Assembly (NCBI RefSeq): GCF_014203535.1
Contig: NZ_JACHJI010000016.1
Span: 62,001-126,000, forward strand
DNA length: 64,000 bases
Direction of reading: 5' to 3'
Source of the DNA: Streptomyces griseomycini
Lineage (GTDB): Bacteria; Actinomycetota; Actinomycetes; Streptomycetales; Streptomycetaceae
Below, in pieces: positions 44,232 through 52,395 of the stretch. Every line of letters starts with the position of its first letter. Within the stretch, counting starts at the first letter, position 1. The notes under the pieces were generated by a model, which saw only the letters and a program-made list of their open reading frames with translations, searched no databases and had not been told where the DNA came from. A program made the position numbers and the translations under genes.

Positions 44232-44491
44232 GAACACGTCCTTCTTGCGCAGGCTTCCCTGTGTTCCCTCGGAATGCTTCACGGGAGAACGATGTATGCG
44301 TCATCCGGAAACCCTCCGGAAACGCCGGTTCGGGTAGGGGGCAAGTCCCACGACCGGGACCGTCTAAACCTCCCCCCACTGTGGCCCCTCTTCGGTCCGG
44401 GCGCACGTGGGGGTGAACCTCTCCGCTCACTCCCGCGGACGCACCGCTGCCCCTGGCGCCGCAGTTCGTGCGATCGGGTTGCGCGGCCAGG

Positions 44492-44893
44492 TCAGGGGCC
44501 GGTGGCCGTGCTGCGGCCTCCGGGCCGGGGACCGTACCGGTCCGGGCACAGGACGGGGGCGGCGTCTCCCACGTGGCCGTTGCGGGCGACCGGGGCGGCC
44601 TGTCCACCTCGGGAACGAAGGGCAGGCGCCGGCGGAGTGTCCCGGCGTACGCCGGGCTCGGCGCGCGGAAGACGAGCGCCCGAACGGTGGCTCCGCACAC
44701 CGCTGGAGCCGGTCCAGCGCGTTGAACGGCGTCGCGGCCGGGCCGCCGCGGCGCCGAGCAGCCCGACCAGACTGCTTCGGACCGGTGGCAGGGGCAGACG
44801 GGTTTGCCGGCGGTATGCCTTCCAGTCCTCGTACAGGCCGGGTGCGAGGGCGACGACGAGCAGTATCAAGGGGACCACGACAGCGGATGTCAC
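44492..44893 (-). CDS. possible small membrane protein (weak)
   Basis: GTG 44893 has GGAAGGACG at usable spacing. The first 35 residues (TSAVVVPLILLVVALAPGLY, then EDWKAYRRQ) look like a single membrane helix with a cytosolic basic tail. The rest is Arg-rich with weaker codon bias and may not be real. A second frame at 45745 has a similar hydrophobic start. I offer it as a candidate only. Confidence 0.3.
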   Translation of the reverse strand: MTSAVVVPLILLVVALAPGLYEDWKAYRRQTRLPLPPVRSSLVGLLGAAAARPRRRSTRWTGSSGVRSHRSGARLPRAEPGVRRDTPPAPALRSRGGQAAPVARNGHVGDAAPVLCPDRYGPRPGGRSTATGP

Positions 44894-44950
44894 GGCAGTT
44901 CGTCCTTCCCGGATCGTGGTGTCGGACGGTTCGGCCGGACCGGCTCCGCG

Positions 44951-45139
44951 TCAGCGCGGGACCGCCGGCCTCGGACGGCACGTCGCGGCCGCAGGGGCGT
45001 CGAGCGCGCCGGACCGGTTCCGGCCCTGCCAGGCATCGAGGCGGGCCGGACGGGGATTGCGCCGACCGGCGAACCGGGACCACTCGCTGCTGCCGGTCCC
45101 GGTCGGCGGCGGCAGGAGCAACCGCACCGGAGCGCCCAT
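44951..45139 (-). CDS. possible 62-aa protein (weak)
   Basis: ATG 45139 has a strong GGGGAGG ribosome site 8 bases upstream, and the frame MGAPVRLLLPPPTGTGSSEW has high third-position G/C to its stop. It ends 58 bases before the possible membrane protein at 44893, and a good promoter-like sequence lies about 170 bases upstream. No family is recognised. Confidence 0.33.
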   Translation of the reverse strand: MGAPVRLLLPPPTGTGSSEWSRFAGRRNPRPARLDAWQGRNRSGALDAPAAATCRPRPAVPR

Positions 45140-45309
45140 CTCCACATCCTCCCCTCCCCTGTCCGGATGCGGGATCTCGGGAAACGAGCTCGCGCGGCGC
45201 GACCCGCGGGCGCCAAAAGGTGTCGGCGGATGAGCGGGAGAGGCCCCGGCCCGCAGCCGAAGGGCGCGGCGCCGGCAGCCGGGATGCCCCACCACCGACA
45301 CTTCTCATA

Positions 45310-45338
45310 CATATACAAAAAAGCAAGTAATGTGACAA
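45310..45338 (-). promoter_or_regulatory. sigma-70-like promoter on minus strand
   Basis: TTGTCA (complement of 45333-45338), 17 bases, then TATATG (complement of 45310-45315). It sits in an AT-rich patch of about 40 bases that stands out sharply from its surroundings. Transcription would run leftwards into the small frames at 45139 and 44893. Confidence 0.6.
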
Positions 45339-45373
45339 CCAGCGGCAGAGTTCCTTGACAGCAGGAGACTCAA

Positions 45374-45745
45374 TCAGGGAAGTCGTTGTCGTACCGGTAC
45401 AGGCGCGGGCTGACGGTGGCCGGTTCCTCGTCCGCCTGCCGTGGGGCCTGGCCCCGGCTCCCCGCCGTCGGACGCCGAGGGTTCCGCTGGAGCCCGTCCC
45501 GAAGGTGCGGGTGGAGCCCTCGTGGTGGCGGGCGCTGCGGATCGGCACGCCGGGTCGGCACTGCCGTTCCCGGCCGGGGCGGTGGGGAACTCGCTGTTCG
45601 CCCATGGTGCCGGTCCGAGACGAGCAAGGGCTGTTTTTCCCGGAGGGGACGCCGGAGGAGGGGGGAGCAAGAAGTTCTCGAAGGCGTCCGGCCCGGACGG
45701 CACGAGCAGGAGCATCACCGGCAGGACCAGAGCCATCCTGGCCAT
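45374..45745 (-). CDS. possible small exported or membrane protein (weak)
   Basis: ATG 45745 follows GGGGAG and begins ARMALVLPVMLLLVPSGPDA, hydrophobic with very strong codon bias for the first 29 codons. The rest is Pro/Ala/Gly-rich with poorer bias, so this may be a decayed or shifted gene. Its start resembles the candidate at 44893. Confidence 0.28.
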   Translation of the reverse strand: MARMALVLPVMLLLVPSGPDAFENFLLPPPPASPPGKTALARLGPAPWANSEFPTAPAGNGSADPACRSAAPATTRAPPAPSGRAPAEPSASDGGEPGPGPTAGGRGTGHRQPAPVPVRQRLP

Positions 45746-46533
45746 GACGCTCCCCGATGAAGCAGTGGTCCCGGGAACACGGCGGACAGGAACTCCCGGG
45801 TGCCGCCCCACCGGCCCCGTCCCGCCGAGGCGGCGGCCCGGACCGGGCGCCCGACGGTCTTGCCGGCCAGGCGGACACGCACGGCGGCGAAGCGGGAACG
45901 CAACGCGCCGCGCGAGCCACGCCACCGGATGAGGGAGGTCGACGCTCCCCGCCCGAGATCGCCGGCAAGGACTGCCGCCCGAGGATGCGGGCCGGCGGTG
46001 CGGGGCCGGGGCCGGCAGCCGAGGGGCCCTGCGGTCCGGAGCCACGGGCTGGACGTCGAACGGGTGGGCACTCACGTCCGCGGACGGCCGGCGCGTAGTC
46101 GCTTCCCCGCCGGGCCGGGCCGGCTCGCAGGTGGACCGGTTCGCGAACTGCCGCAGGTTCCGTTCGCCGCCGTCCGGCAGGCGAGCGGCCACGACCTGGA
46201 TCGACTCGCAGCGGCCGTCCGGCACCAACCCCCGCCGGCAGCAGCCGCCCTCCGGCCCGCTGGTCCCTGCACGGCACCGACGCGGACGCGTCAGCCGCGC
46301 ACAACGTCAACTTCACCCGGACTCCGTCCACTTCGTGTGCGTCCGTCCACCCGCCCAACATGCCCGGGAACGGGCCCAGCCTGAAGACCCGACGCGTTCC
46401 CACCAGGTGTGCACGATCAGGGGGAGGCTTCGTCGGTGGCCTCGCCCCTCGAAGCGGACTCCAGCACCTGCCTGGCCGGCCGCTGCAGCAGCCCGCCCTC
46501 AGCGGACGGACCGGAACCGCAGCCGTGCGGCAC
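45746..46533. other. no supported gene
   Basis: About 790 bases with long open frames on both strands but only Arg/Pro/Gly-rich products, no ribosome sites and no family resemblance. I read this as noncoding or heavily decayed DNA. Confidence 0.4.
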
Positions 46534-46568
46534 GGGGGCGACGGCCACCGCACGTGGCCGTCGCCCCC
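46534..46568. terminator. strong hairpin after lysyl-oxidase gene
   Basis: Perfect 14-bp arms (GGGGGCGACGGCCA and its complement) with a 7-base loop, beginning 35 bases past the stop of the minus-strand lysyl-oxidase gene. Confidence 0.85.
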
Positions 46569-46603
46569 CCCCTGACCCGCGTCAGTGATTTCCTGGCGTC
46601 CCG

Positions 46604-48358
46604 TCAGTTCGCATTGACCAGGTCGTGTGCCGGTACGGTCACCGTCCGTTCGCCCGGCTTGCCACCGAGCACGATCTTCCGCAGAGCGCTGTTGTTGTCG
46701 ACGCTGGTTTCCTTCAGCCGGTTCTCCGGGTTGGCCAGCACCTGGATGTAGTACGTGCCGTTGGGCACATCCGTGATGTCGAAGGACTGGCCCGGCAGGT
46801 CCTGTGAGTACGTGTCACCGGAGCCGACGTCCAGCACCTCCCGGACGGAGATCGAGTTCTCCTCGCCGCAGGCGGTGGACAGGTCGGTGTTGAACGGGTG
46901 CCAGTTGGCGTTCTCCACCGTGTAGTCGATCGCGTCGGTGTTCGCGAGGCAGAAGGCCTCCTTGCCGCTGCGCACGGCCTCCTTCTTGTCCGCCTTCAGC
47001 AGCCGGTAGCTGGCGAAGTCCGTGAAGTGCCAGTGCATGTGGCCCGGGCGGGGGTCCCATTCCATGGTGCCGGTCGGGGTGTAGCCGACCTGCTTTCCGT
47101 CGGCGTCGTAGAAGTACTGGTAGGCGTCCATCTCGGCCTTGCCGGGCGACCGGAAGCCGTCCACCACCAGTTGCGCAGGGCCGGCGTTCCACACGTTGGC
47201 GCTGAAGGCCAGGTAGTCCTTGCCGGGGATGTCCTTCTCGCCGTCGCTGACGACGATGCCGTAGGCCGGCAGCGAGCGCAGGTCGGGCTTGGGGACGGCC
47301 GGGACGGAGGGCTTGCCGGCGGGCCGCTTCGACAGCGGCTGAAGCGCCGGCGCCTTGCGCGAGCCGTCGGTCTGGCCGCCCGTGTCGCCCACGCGCATCG
47401 AGCGCGCGGCCTGCTGCTTCTTCAGCGCCCACGGCAGGGCGGGTGGCGCCGCCTTCAGCGGCCCGTGGCCCACGTTGTACGAGGGGCCCGCGCCGCTCGT
47501 GACCGGAGCGGCGGCCTGGGCGGGTGTCGGGGCGTGTCCCGGCCCGTGTCCCGTGTGCGCGGTCGGCGCCCGGTGGGCGGCTCCGTGACCGGCGTGTTCG
47601 CCCGAGGCGGAGGACCGGGACGCCGGCCCGGTGGCGTCCTGCTCGTCCTCGTAGCTCCGCTCCTGCACGGTCACCTTGACCGTGGCCGGCTTGTCGGCGA
47701 TGCCGAACAGGTCACGGTACTTCTTGGCGACCCCGACCTCGGCGGTGTAGGTGCCGGCCGCCAGCGCGACCGGCTCGGTGTAGGAACCGGCGTAGGTGTT
47801 GGCCGCCCAGCCCTTCTCGACCCCCCATACCGAACCGAGGGTGAACGGGTTGGTGGGGCAGCTCTCCGGATACTTCGAGGTGGCGGGCGCGTCGGGTCGC
47901 ACCCGGCCGCTGGCGTTGTTCGGGCAGAAGTCCTCGCTCCGGCTGAGGACCTTCTTGCCCGCCTCGTCCGTGATCGTGATCTCCGTGAAGTCCTGCAGTC
48001 CGGAGAAGTCCTTCACCGTGCCTTTGGGCAGGACCTTGACCTTGGCTTTGCCCCCCTCGTACACGGTCTGGGTGATGGTCACCGGGTCCTTGTAGGACTT
48101 CCGGGTCACCTTCAGCTCCAGCGGCGTCCCCTCGGCGGTGAGGTAGGTGCCGAGGTCGAGGTAGACGCCCGGCTCCTCCTTCCAGGAGGTGAGCGTGATC
48201 GAAGTGGTCGCGGCGATGAGGCTCAGCTTGGGCCCTGCCGCTGCTTTCGCCGGCTCCGCGGTGGCGGCCACGAGCCCCGCCGTCACGGCCAAGGCTGCGA
48301 CGGCCGTGGTGCCGGCGAGCAACGGGCGCCGCAGCCGGATGGTGCGCGTTCTGGTCAT
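46604..48358 (-). CDS. secreted lysyl-oxidase homologue
   Basis: A 584-residue exported protein. A twin-basic start (MTRTRTIRLRRPLLAGTTAV) and hydrophobic core end near AEPAKAAA. Residues about 40-215 look like an Ig/bacterial beta domain, followed by a His/Pro/Ala-rich linker (about 245-330) with many HAGHG/HTGHG repeats that could bind copper. The C-terminal domain has the copper motif HMHWHF at residues 440-445, plus further His, Tyr and Cys, as in bacterial lysyl oxidases. It would oxidise primary amines outside the cell. The lysyl tyrosylquinone partner residues cannot be confirmed by eye. ATG 48358 has GAGGGA upstream. Confidence 0.87.
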   Translation of the reverse strand: MTRTRTIRLRRPLLAGTTAVAALAVTAGLVAATAEPAKAAAGPKLSLIAATTSITLTSWKEEPGVYLDLGTYLTAEGTPLELKVTRKSYKDPVTITQTVYEGGKAKVKVLPKGTVKDFSGLQDFTEITITDEAGKKVLSRSEDFCPNNASGRVRPDAPATSKYPESCPTNPFTLGSVWGVEKGWAANTYAGSYTEPVALAAGTYTAEVGVAKKYRDLFGIADKPATVKVTVQERSYEDEQDATGPASRSSASGEHAGHGAAHRAPTAHTGHGPGHAPTPAQAAAPVTSGAGPSYNVGHGPLKAAPPALPWALKKQQAARSMRVGDTGGQTDGSRKAPALQPLSKRPAGKPSVPAVPKPDLRSLPAYGIVVSDGEKDIPGKDYLAFSANVWNAGPAQLVVDGFRSPGKAEMDAYQYFYDADGKQVGYTPTGTMEWDPRPGHMHWHFTDFASYRLLKADKKEAVRSGKEAFCLANTDAIDYTVENANWHPFNTDLSTACGEENSISVREVLDVGSGDTYSQDLPGQSFDITDVPNGTYYIQVLANPENRLKETSVDNNSALRKIVLGGKPGERTVTVPAHDLVNAN

Positions 48359-49499
48359 CGGTCCCTCGTTCTTCGGATGCTGTGGAAAGGAAGCGGGCGG
48401 TCCGCGGCCCGGCTTGTCGGCCGAGCCGGGAAGCCGCCGCGCGGGCGGGCTGACAGACCCTTGTCGTGCCCGCGCCGTAAGAGGGACGGACCGGATGCCC
48501 GGTTGTCGGGGAGGTCGAAACCCATGCGATGTTGACCGGATCGCTCCATTGCAGACGAAATCAGGCCGAAGTCGCGGGTACGGTTCGCCCGGTGGCGAGC
48601 CCTCTGGTAGAAGCTGCCCGGCGGTCCCGGCCGGGGCGGGCAGGTGCACGGCCCGGACCGAGGGGCCGGCATGGCCGCGTCCGCCCGGCGGCGCTGTGGA
48701 CATGACGCGGCTTCACGACCGGGACCGCCGCCCCGGCCGCCGGTACGGCGGACGCCGACCCTGCGGGGGCGTGGCGACCGCGGCCGGCCGCGCGCCCCCG
48801 CCGATCGCCCGCCGGCGCGTCGTCCCGCCGGGCCAGGGGGCTGTCCGTGGACAGCGCGCCGCCGTCGTGGTCACAGACGACCGTCGCGTCGGTCGAGGAG
48901 ACCTCCCTCACGCGGTCGCGGGTGTCGCAGGTGTGCCTCACCCTGCCCGTCAGGGCGGCGGGCCGGCCGTCTTCGGGCCGCCCTTGTCGTCACAGGCGAA
49001 GAAGCGGGTGCCGAGGAGCCCGCCGACCGGCACGCGGGACTCGGGGGCGAACGCCCGCCGGCCCGCGGCGACCGGTGGGCCGCCCCGGCCGCCGCCCGGT
49101 CCGGCTTCTCCGGTTCCGTCGGCTCCGACACGTCCTTCCGCCACCACACCGGCCACGGCCTGTTCGTCCTCCGCCCCTCCCATGCGGTCGCGGCTCCGTG
49201 TCCGCGCAGTCGACGCCATATCAGGCGGAGTGATCAATTCCGACCGCACGCCCCAAGCAGGTGATCACTTTCGGACATGACGGTCACTCGAGCCGCCGGG
49301 CGCGCACCGGCCGGTGCCGCCACCCGCCGGATCGGAGCCGTCCGTCGTCGCGGACTTGACATGCCATCGGCGATTCATCCGGAGGACACCGCGATCCGCT
49401 GAAAATTTTTCCGACACCGAGCGGTAATGCCAGAAGAAATGACCAGAAGCACCCATCTCCTTTTGACTCTTGATCGACCGTTCACCGAAGGTCGTTCAC
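48359..49499. other. long intergenic region upstream of NRPS operon; possible eroded gene
   Basis: About 1.1 kb. Two minus-strand frames carry coding-like pieces: 49249-48950 with GLLGTRFFACDDKGGPKTAG, and 48941-48561 with VREVSSTDATVVCDHDGGAL. Both have high third-position G/C and may be parts of one broken secreted protein, but I know no family. The last 120 bases before 49500 are unusually AT-rich and should hold the NRPS promoter, although no clean -35/-10 pair is evident. Confidence 0.35.
49230..49275 (+). repeat. phased direct repeat upstream of NRPS operon
   Basis: GTGATCAATTCCGAC at 49230-49244 and GTGATCACTTTCGGA at 49261-49275 share GTGATCA, TT and CG at the same spacing. Their starts are 31 bases apart, three helical turns, a spacing typical of cooperative regulator binding. 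They lie 225-270 bases before the MFS start. Confidence 0.45.
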
Positions 49500-50861
49500 A
49501 TGTCCGTCACATCCCGTGCCGCGGTCAACGGCCCCCTGCGCACGCGCGACTTCAGACTGCTGCTCGCCGGAGCGGCAGCCGCGCAGTTCGGCGCTCACGT
49601 CACCCTGGTGGCCCTGCCGCTCGTGGCCGTGCTCGAACTCGACGCGTCCGCCTTCCAGGTCGGGCTGCTCACGGCCGCCGAAACCGCCGCGTTCCTGGTG
49701 ATCGGGTTGCCCGCCGGGGCCTGGGTCGACCGCATGCGCAAGGTGCCGTTGATGATCCGGGCGGATGTCGTACGGGCCGTGGCCATGGGGAGCGTCCCCA
49801 TGGCGGGCGTGGCCGGCGTCCTGACGATGGCCCAGCTGTACGCCGTCGCACTCGTCACCGGTGCCGCCACCGTCTTCTTCGACGTCGCCCACCAGAGTTT
49901 CCTGCCCCACCTCCTGCCGCGGGACCAACTGGTCAAGGGCAACGGGGCGCTGGAGACCGTACGGTCGTCCGCGCAGGTGACGGGCCCGGGACTCGGCGGC
50001 GGCCTGGTCCAGCTCCTCGGCGCCCACCTGGCCGTCGTCGCCGATGCCGTCGGCTACGCCCTCTCCGCGCTCTGCCTGGGGCGGATCAGGCAGTCGGAGC
50101 CCCGTCCCGAACCCGTTCCCGGCACGTCGCTGCGCGCGGACATCGGTGAGGGGCTGCGCTTCGTGCTGGGCCGGCCGCTGCTGCGGGTGATCGCCGCCGC
50201 CACCGGACTCGGCAACTTCTTCACCGCGCTGCTGATGGCCACCCAGACGGTTTTCCTGGTCCGCGTCCTGGGCCTCGAACCCGGAGCGGTCGGTCTCGTG
50301 CTGTCCGCCGCGGCCGTCGGCGGGCTGGTGGGCGCGCCGACCGCGGGCGTGCTCGCCGCCCGGTGCGGACAAGCCCGGATCATCTGGCTCTCCCCCCTGG
50401 TCACAGGGCCGTTCGCACTGCTGTGGCCACTGTCGGAGCGGATGGGGGGTGCCGCTCTGTTCGCGCTCGGTTCGGGCGTCGTCTTCTTCGGCGCCGTGGT
50501 CTACAACGTCGCCCAGGTGAGCTTCCGCCAAGTCCTGTGCCCGCCTCACCTGCTGGGCCGGATGAACGCCACCCTGCGCTTCCTGATGTGGGGAACGCTG
50601 CCGCTCGGGGCGCTGGCCGGCGGGGCGCTCGCCGACGGCTTCGGTGCCCGGGCCGCCCTGCTGTGCTGCGCGGTCGGTTTCCTCGCCGTACCGCTGCCGC
50701 TGCTGCTCTCCGCGCTGCGCGGGATGCGCGATCTGCCCACCGGGCCCGATGCCGTGCACCCCACCGCCCCGGACACCGGCACCGACGATGCCACCGTCAC
50801 CGGGACCGAGGCCGGGAGCGACAGGCGCGACAGGCGCGACAGGACGACACCACTCGGCTGA
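49500..50861 (+). CDS. MFS exporter (EntS-like) of the NRPS operon
   Basis: A 453-residue major-facilitator transporter with about 12 helices. It opens TRDFRLLLAGAAAAQFGAHV and has the conserved loop GAWVDRMRKVPLMIRADVVR. FFDVAHQSFLPHLLPRDQLV is typical of enterobactin-exporter-like (EntS) MFS proteins. The tail is Thr/Asp-rich with a short triple repeat of GACAGGCGC at DNA level. As first gene of the operon it is the likely exporter and self-protection function. ATG 49500 has GAAGG 8 bases upstream; a TTG at 49470 is less likely. Confidence 0.9.
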   Translation: MSVTSRAAVNGPLRTRDFRLLLAGAAAAQFGAHVTLVALPLVAVLELDASAFQVGLLTAAETAAFLVIGLPAGAWVDRMRKVPLMIRADVVRAVAMGSVPMAGVAGVLTMAQLYAVALVTGAATVFFDVAHQSFLPHLLPRDQLVKGNGALETVRSSAQVTGPGLGGGLVQLLGAHLAVVADAVGYALSALCLGRIRQSEPRPEPVPGTSLRADIGEGLRFVLGRPLLRVIAAATGLGNFFTALLMATQTVFLVRVLGLEPGAVGLVLSAAAVGGLVGAPTAGVLAARCGQARIIWLSPLVTGPFALLWPLSERMGGAALFALGSGVVFFGAVVYNVAQVSFRQVLCPPHLLGRMNATLRFLMWGTLPLGALAGGALADGFGARAALLCCAVGFLAVPLPLLLSALRGMRDLPTGPDAVHPTAPDTGTDDATVTGTEAGSDRRDRRDRTTPLG

Positions 50862-50916
50862 CCCGGCCTTCCGGGACGCCGCGGACAACACCGTGACCGA
50901 CGACGGAGAGGATCAC

Positions 50917-52260
50917 GTGCCCAGCATCACGGGCCAGTACCTGGCTCGCCATCGGGGACTCACCGCAGGTGCCGGGGCCCCCGCCCTGCTGCCCCTGACC
51001 GGAGCCCAGCGCCGCTTCGCACTGGTGCGCGCGCTGGACCCCACCGGGCGACCGGACCTCGTCCCGATGTTCTTCGCCTTCCCGCGCGGCACGGTGGATC
51101 CGCCGCGCCTCGCCGCCGCGGCGAAACGTCTCGCCTCCCTGCATCCCGTGCTCCGTGGCCGTCCCGCCGTGGTACGCGGCACCCCCGTGCTGCGCATGGC
51201 GGATCCGGAAGTTCCGGTCGTACGCGCGCCCCGGGCGTCCGGTGAGGACGCCGGCACGGCTCTGCGCCGGGCGCTGGGCGCGTGGGCACCCGACGGCCCG
51301 CCCATGCGGTTGTTCCTCACCGACGACACGCCGGACGGTGAGCGGGACCACGCGTCCTCCCCGTACGGCGGCGGGCCGTCGGAGGTGCTCGCGGTCGTCC
51401 TCGACCACACGGCGTGCGACGGGCGGACGCTGGCCCGGATCGTCGGGGAACTCGGCGCCGCCTACGCCGAAGGGCCGCGGGCGCAGCCGCCGGCGCCCGG
51501 CGAGGTCGCCGCCGAACTGGCCGCCTACCGCGAGGCCGTACTGCTCCAGCTGGACGCCGAGGAGCGTGCGGAGTCGCCCGAGGCACTGGCCTACTGGGGC
51601 GAACGGCTGCGGGCCGTCCGCGACCGTGCACCCGCCGCACGGCACGGCCTCCCCCCGGCCGGAGCACTGCCGACCGGTTCGGCTTCGGCGCTGCTGCCCG
51701 CGCCCACCGCCGGGACGCCCTTCCCCGACCTGCTGAACGCCTGCCGCCCCGCCGTGCGCGCCCTGTACGGTCCGGGCCACACGGTACCGCTCGGCTATCC
51801 GTGGGGCGGCCGTCCGCCCGGCGCGGAGGGGGTGCTCGGCTGCTTCCTCAACACGGTGGTCTTCCCGGCCGTGACGGGGGCGGACCCGACCGGCGCCGAA
51901 GCCACCGCCGAAGCCTGGTGGGAGGACCTGGACCGGGCCGACGTGCCCTTCGACGCGGTCGTGCGCGCTGCCCGGGAGGCCGGGTCCGGCTGGTCCGGCC
52001 GTCTCGACGGGCTGCTGACCGTCGACGACGTCGCACAGCGCCCCTCGCTCCGCCTGGCCGGCGTCGAGGGCCGGGAGGTCCACGTCGACGGCAGACCCGT
52101 ACGCGGACCGTTCGCCGTCTCCGTCACCCACGGGCGCGAACTGCACCTGCGCATGGTCTGGGACCGCGCCGTGACGGCCGATCGCACCGCCCTCGACGCC
52201 TTCGACGCGCTCACCGAAGCCCTCCGCGCAAAGACTCCGACGGCACCGGCCGCCGGCTGA
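50917..52260 (+). CDS. stand-alone condensation-domain protein
   Basis: A 447-residue protein with the condensation fold only. It has the opening LLPLTGAQRRFALVRALDPT, HxxxDG motif DHTACDG at residues 163-169, a late LLTVDDVAQRPSL region in place of DFGWG, and no A or T domain. The first histidine of HHxxxDG is aspartate, but the second, catalytic one (164) and the structural Asp remain, so activity is possible. It could join two carrier-bound units in trans or release the product by an amine or alcohol. GTG 50917 has GGAGAGG 5 bases upstream. Confidence 0.85.
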   Translation: MPSITGQYLARHRGLTAGAGAPALLPLTGAQRRFALVRALDPTGRPDLVPMFFAFPRGTVDPPRLAAAAKRLASLHPVLRGRPAVVRGTPVLRMADPEVPVVRAPRASGEDAGTALRRALGAWAPDGPPMRLFLTDDTPDGERDHASSPYGGGPSEVLAVVLDHTACDGRTLARIVGELGAAYAEGPRAQPPAPGEVAAELAAYREAVLLQLDAEERAESPEALAYWGERLRAVRDRAPAARHGLPPAGALPTGSASALLPAPTAGTPFPDLLNACRPAVRALYGPGHTVPLGYPWGGRPPGAEGVLGCFLNTVVFPAVTGADPTGAEATAEAWWEDLDRADVPFDAVVRAAREAGSGWSGRLDGLLTVDDVAQRPSLRLAGVEGREVHVDGRPVRGPFAVSVTHGRELHLRMVWDRAVTADRTALDAFDALTEALRAKTPTAPAAG

Positions 52261-52395
52261 CCCCCACTCGCACCGCCTTCCGCCTCCCCCTCTCGACGGG
52301 GCCCGTCCGCGCGATCCGCGGCCGGCTCCCGCACCACCCGGGTACGACCGTGCCCGGTCGGCCCTCACCCGACCCGACAACCCCAGGGATCGCCC

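Noticed and set aside
45355..45360. Plus-strand TTGACA near 45355 as a promoter
   Set aside because: No acceptable -10 hexamer occurs 15-19 bases downstream.
49355..49360. TTGACA upstream of the NRPS operon as its -35 box
   Set aside because: The sequence 16-18 bases downstream is GC-rich with no -10 match, so I left the operon promoter unassigned.
50819..50845. Triple GACAGGCGC repeat as a regulatory array or CRISPR-like element
   Set aside because: Three short in-frame copies encoding DRR in the exporter tail; no spacers, so it is simple coding repeat.
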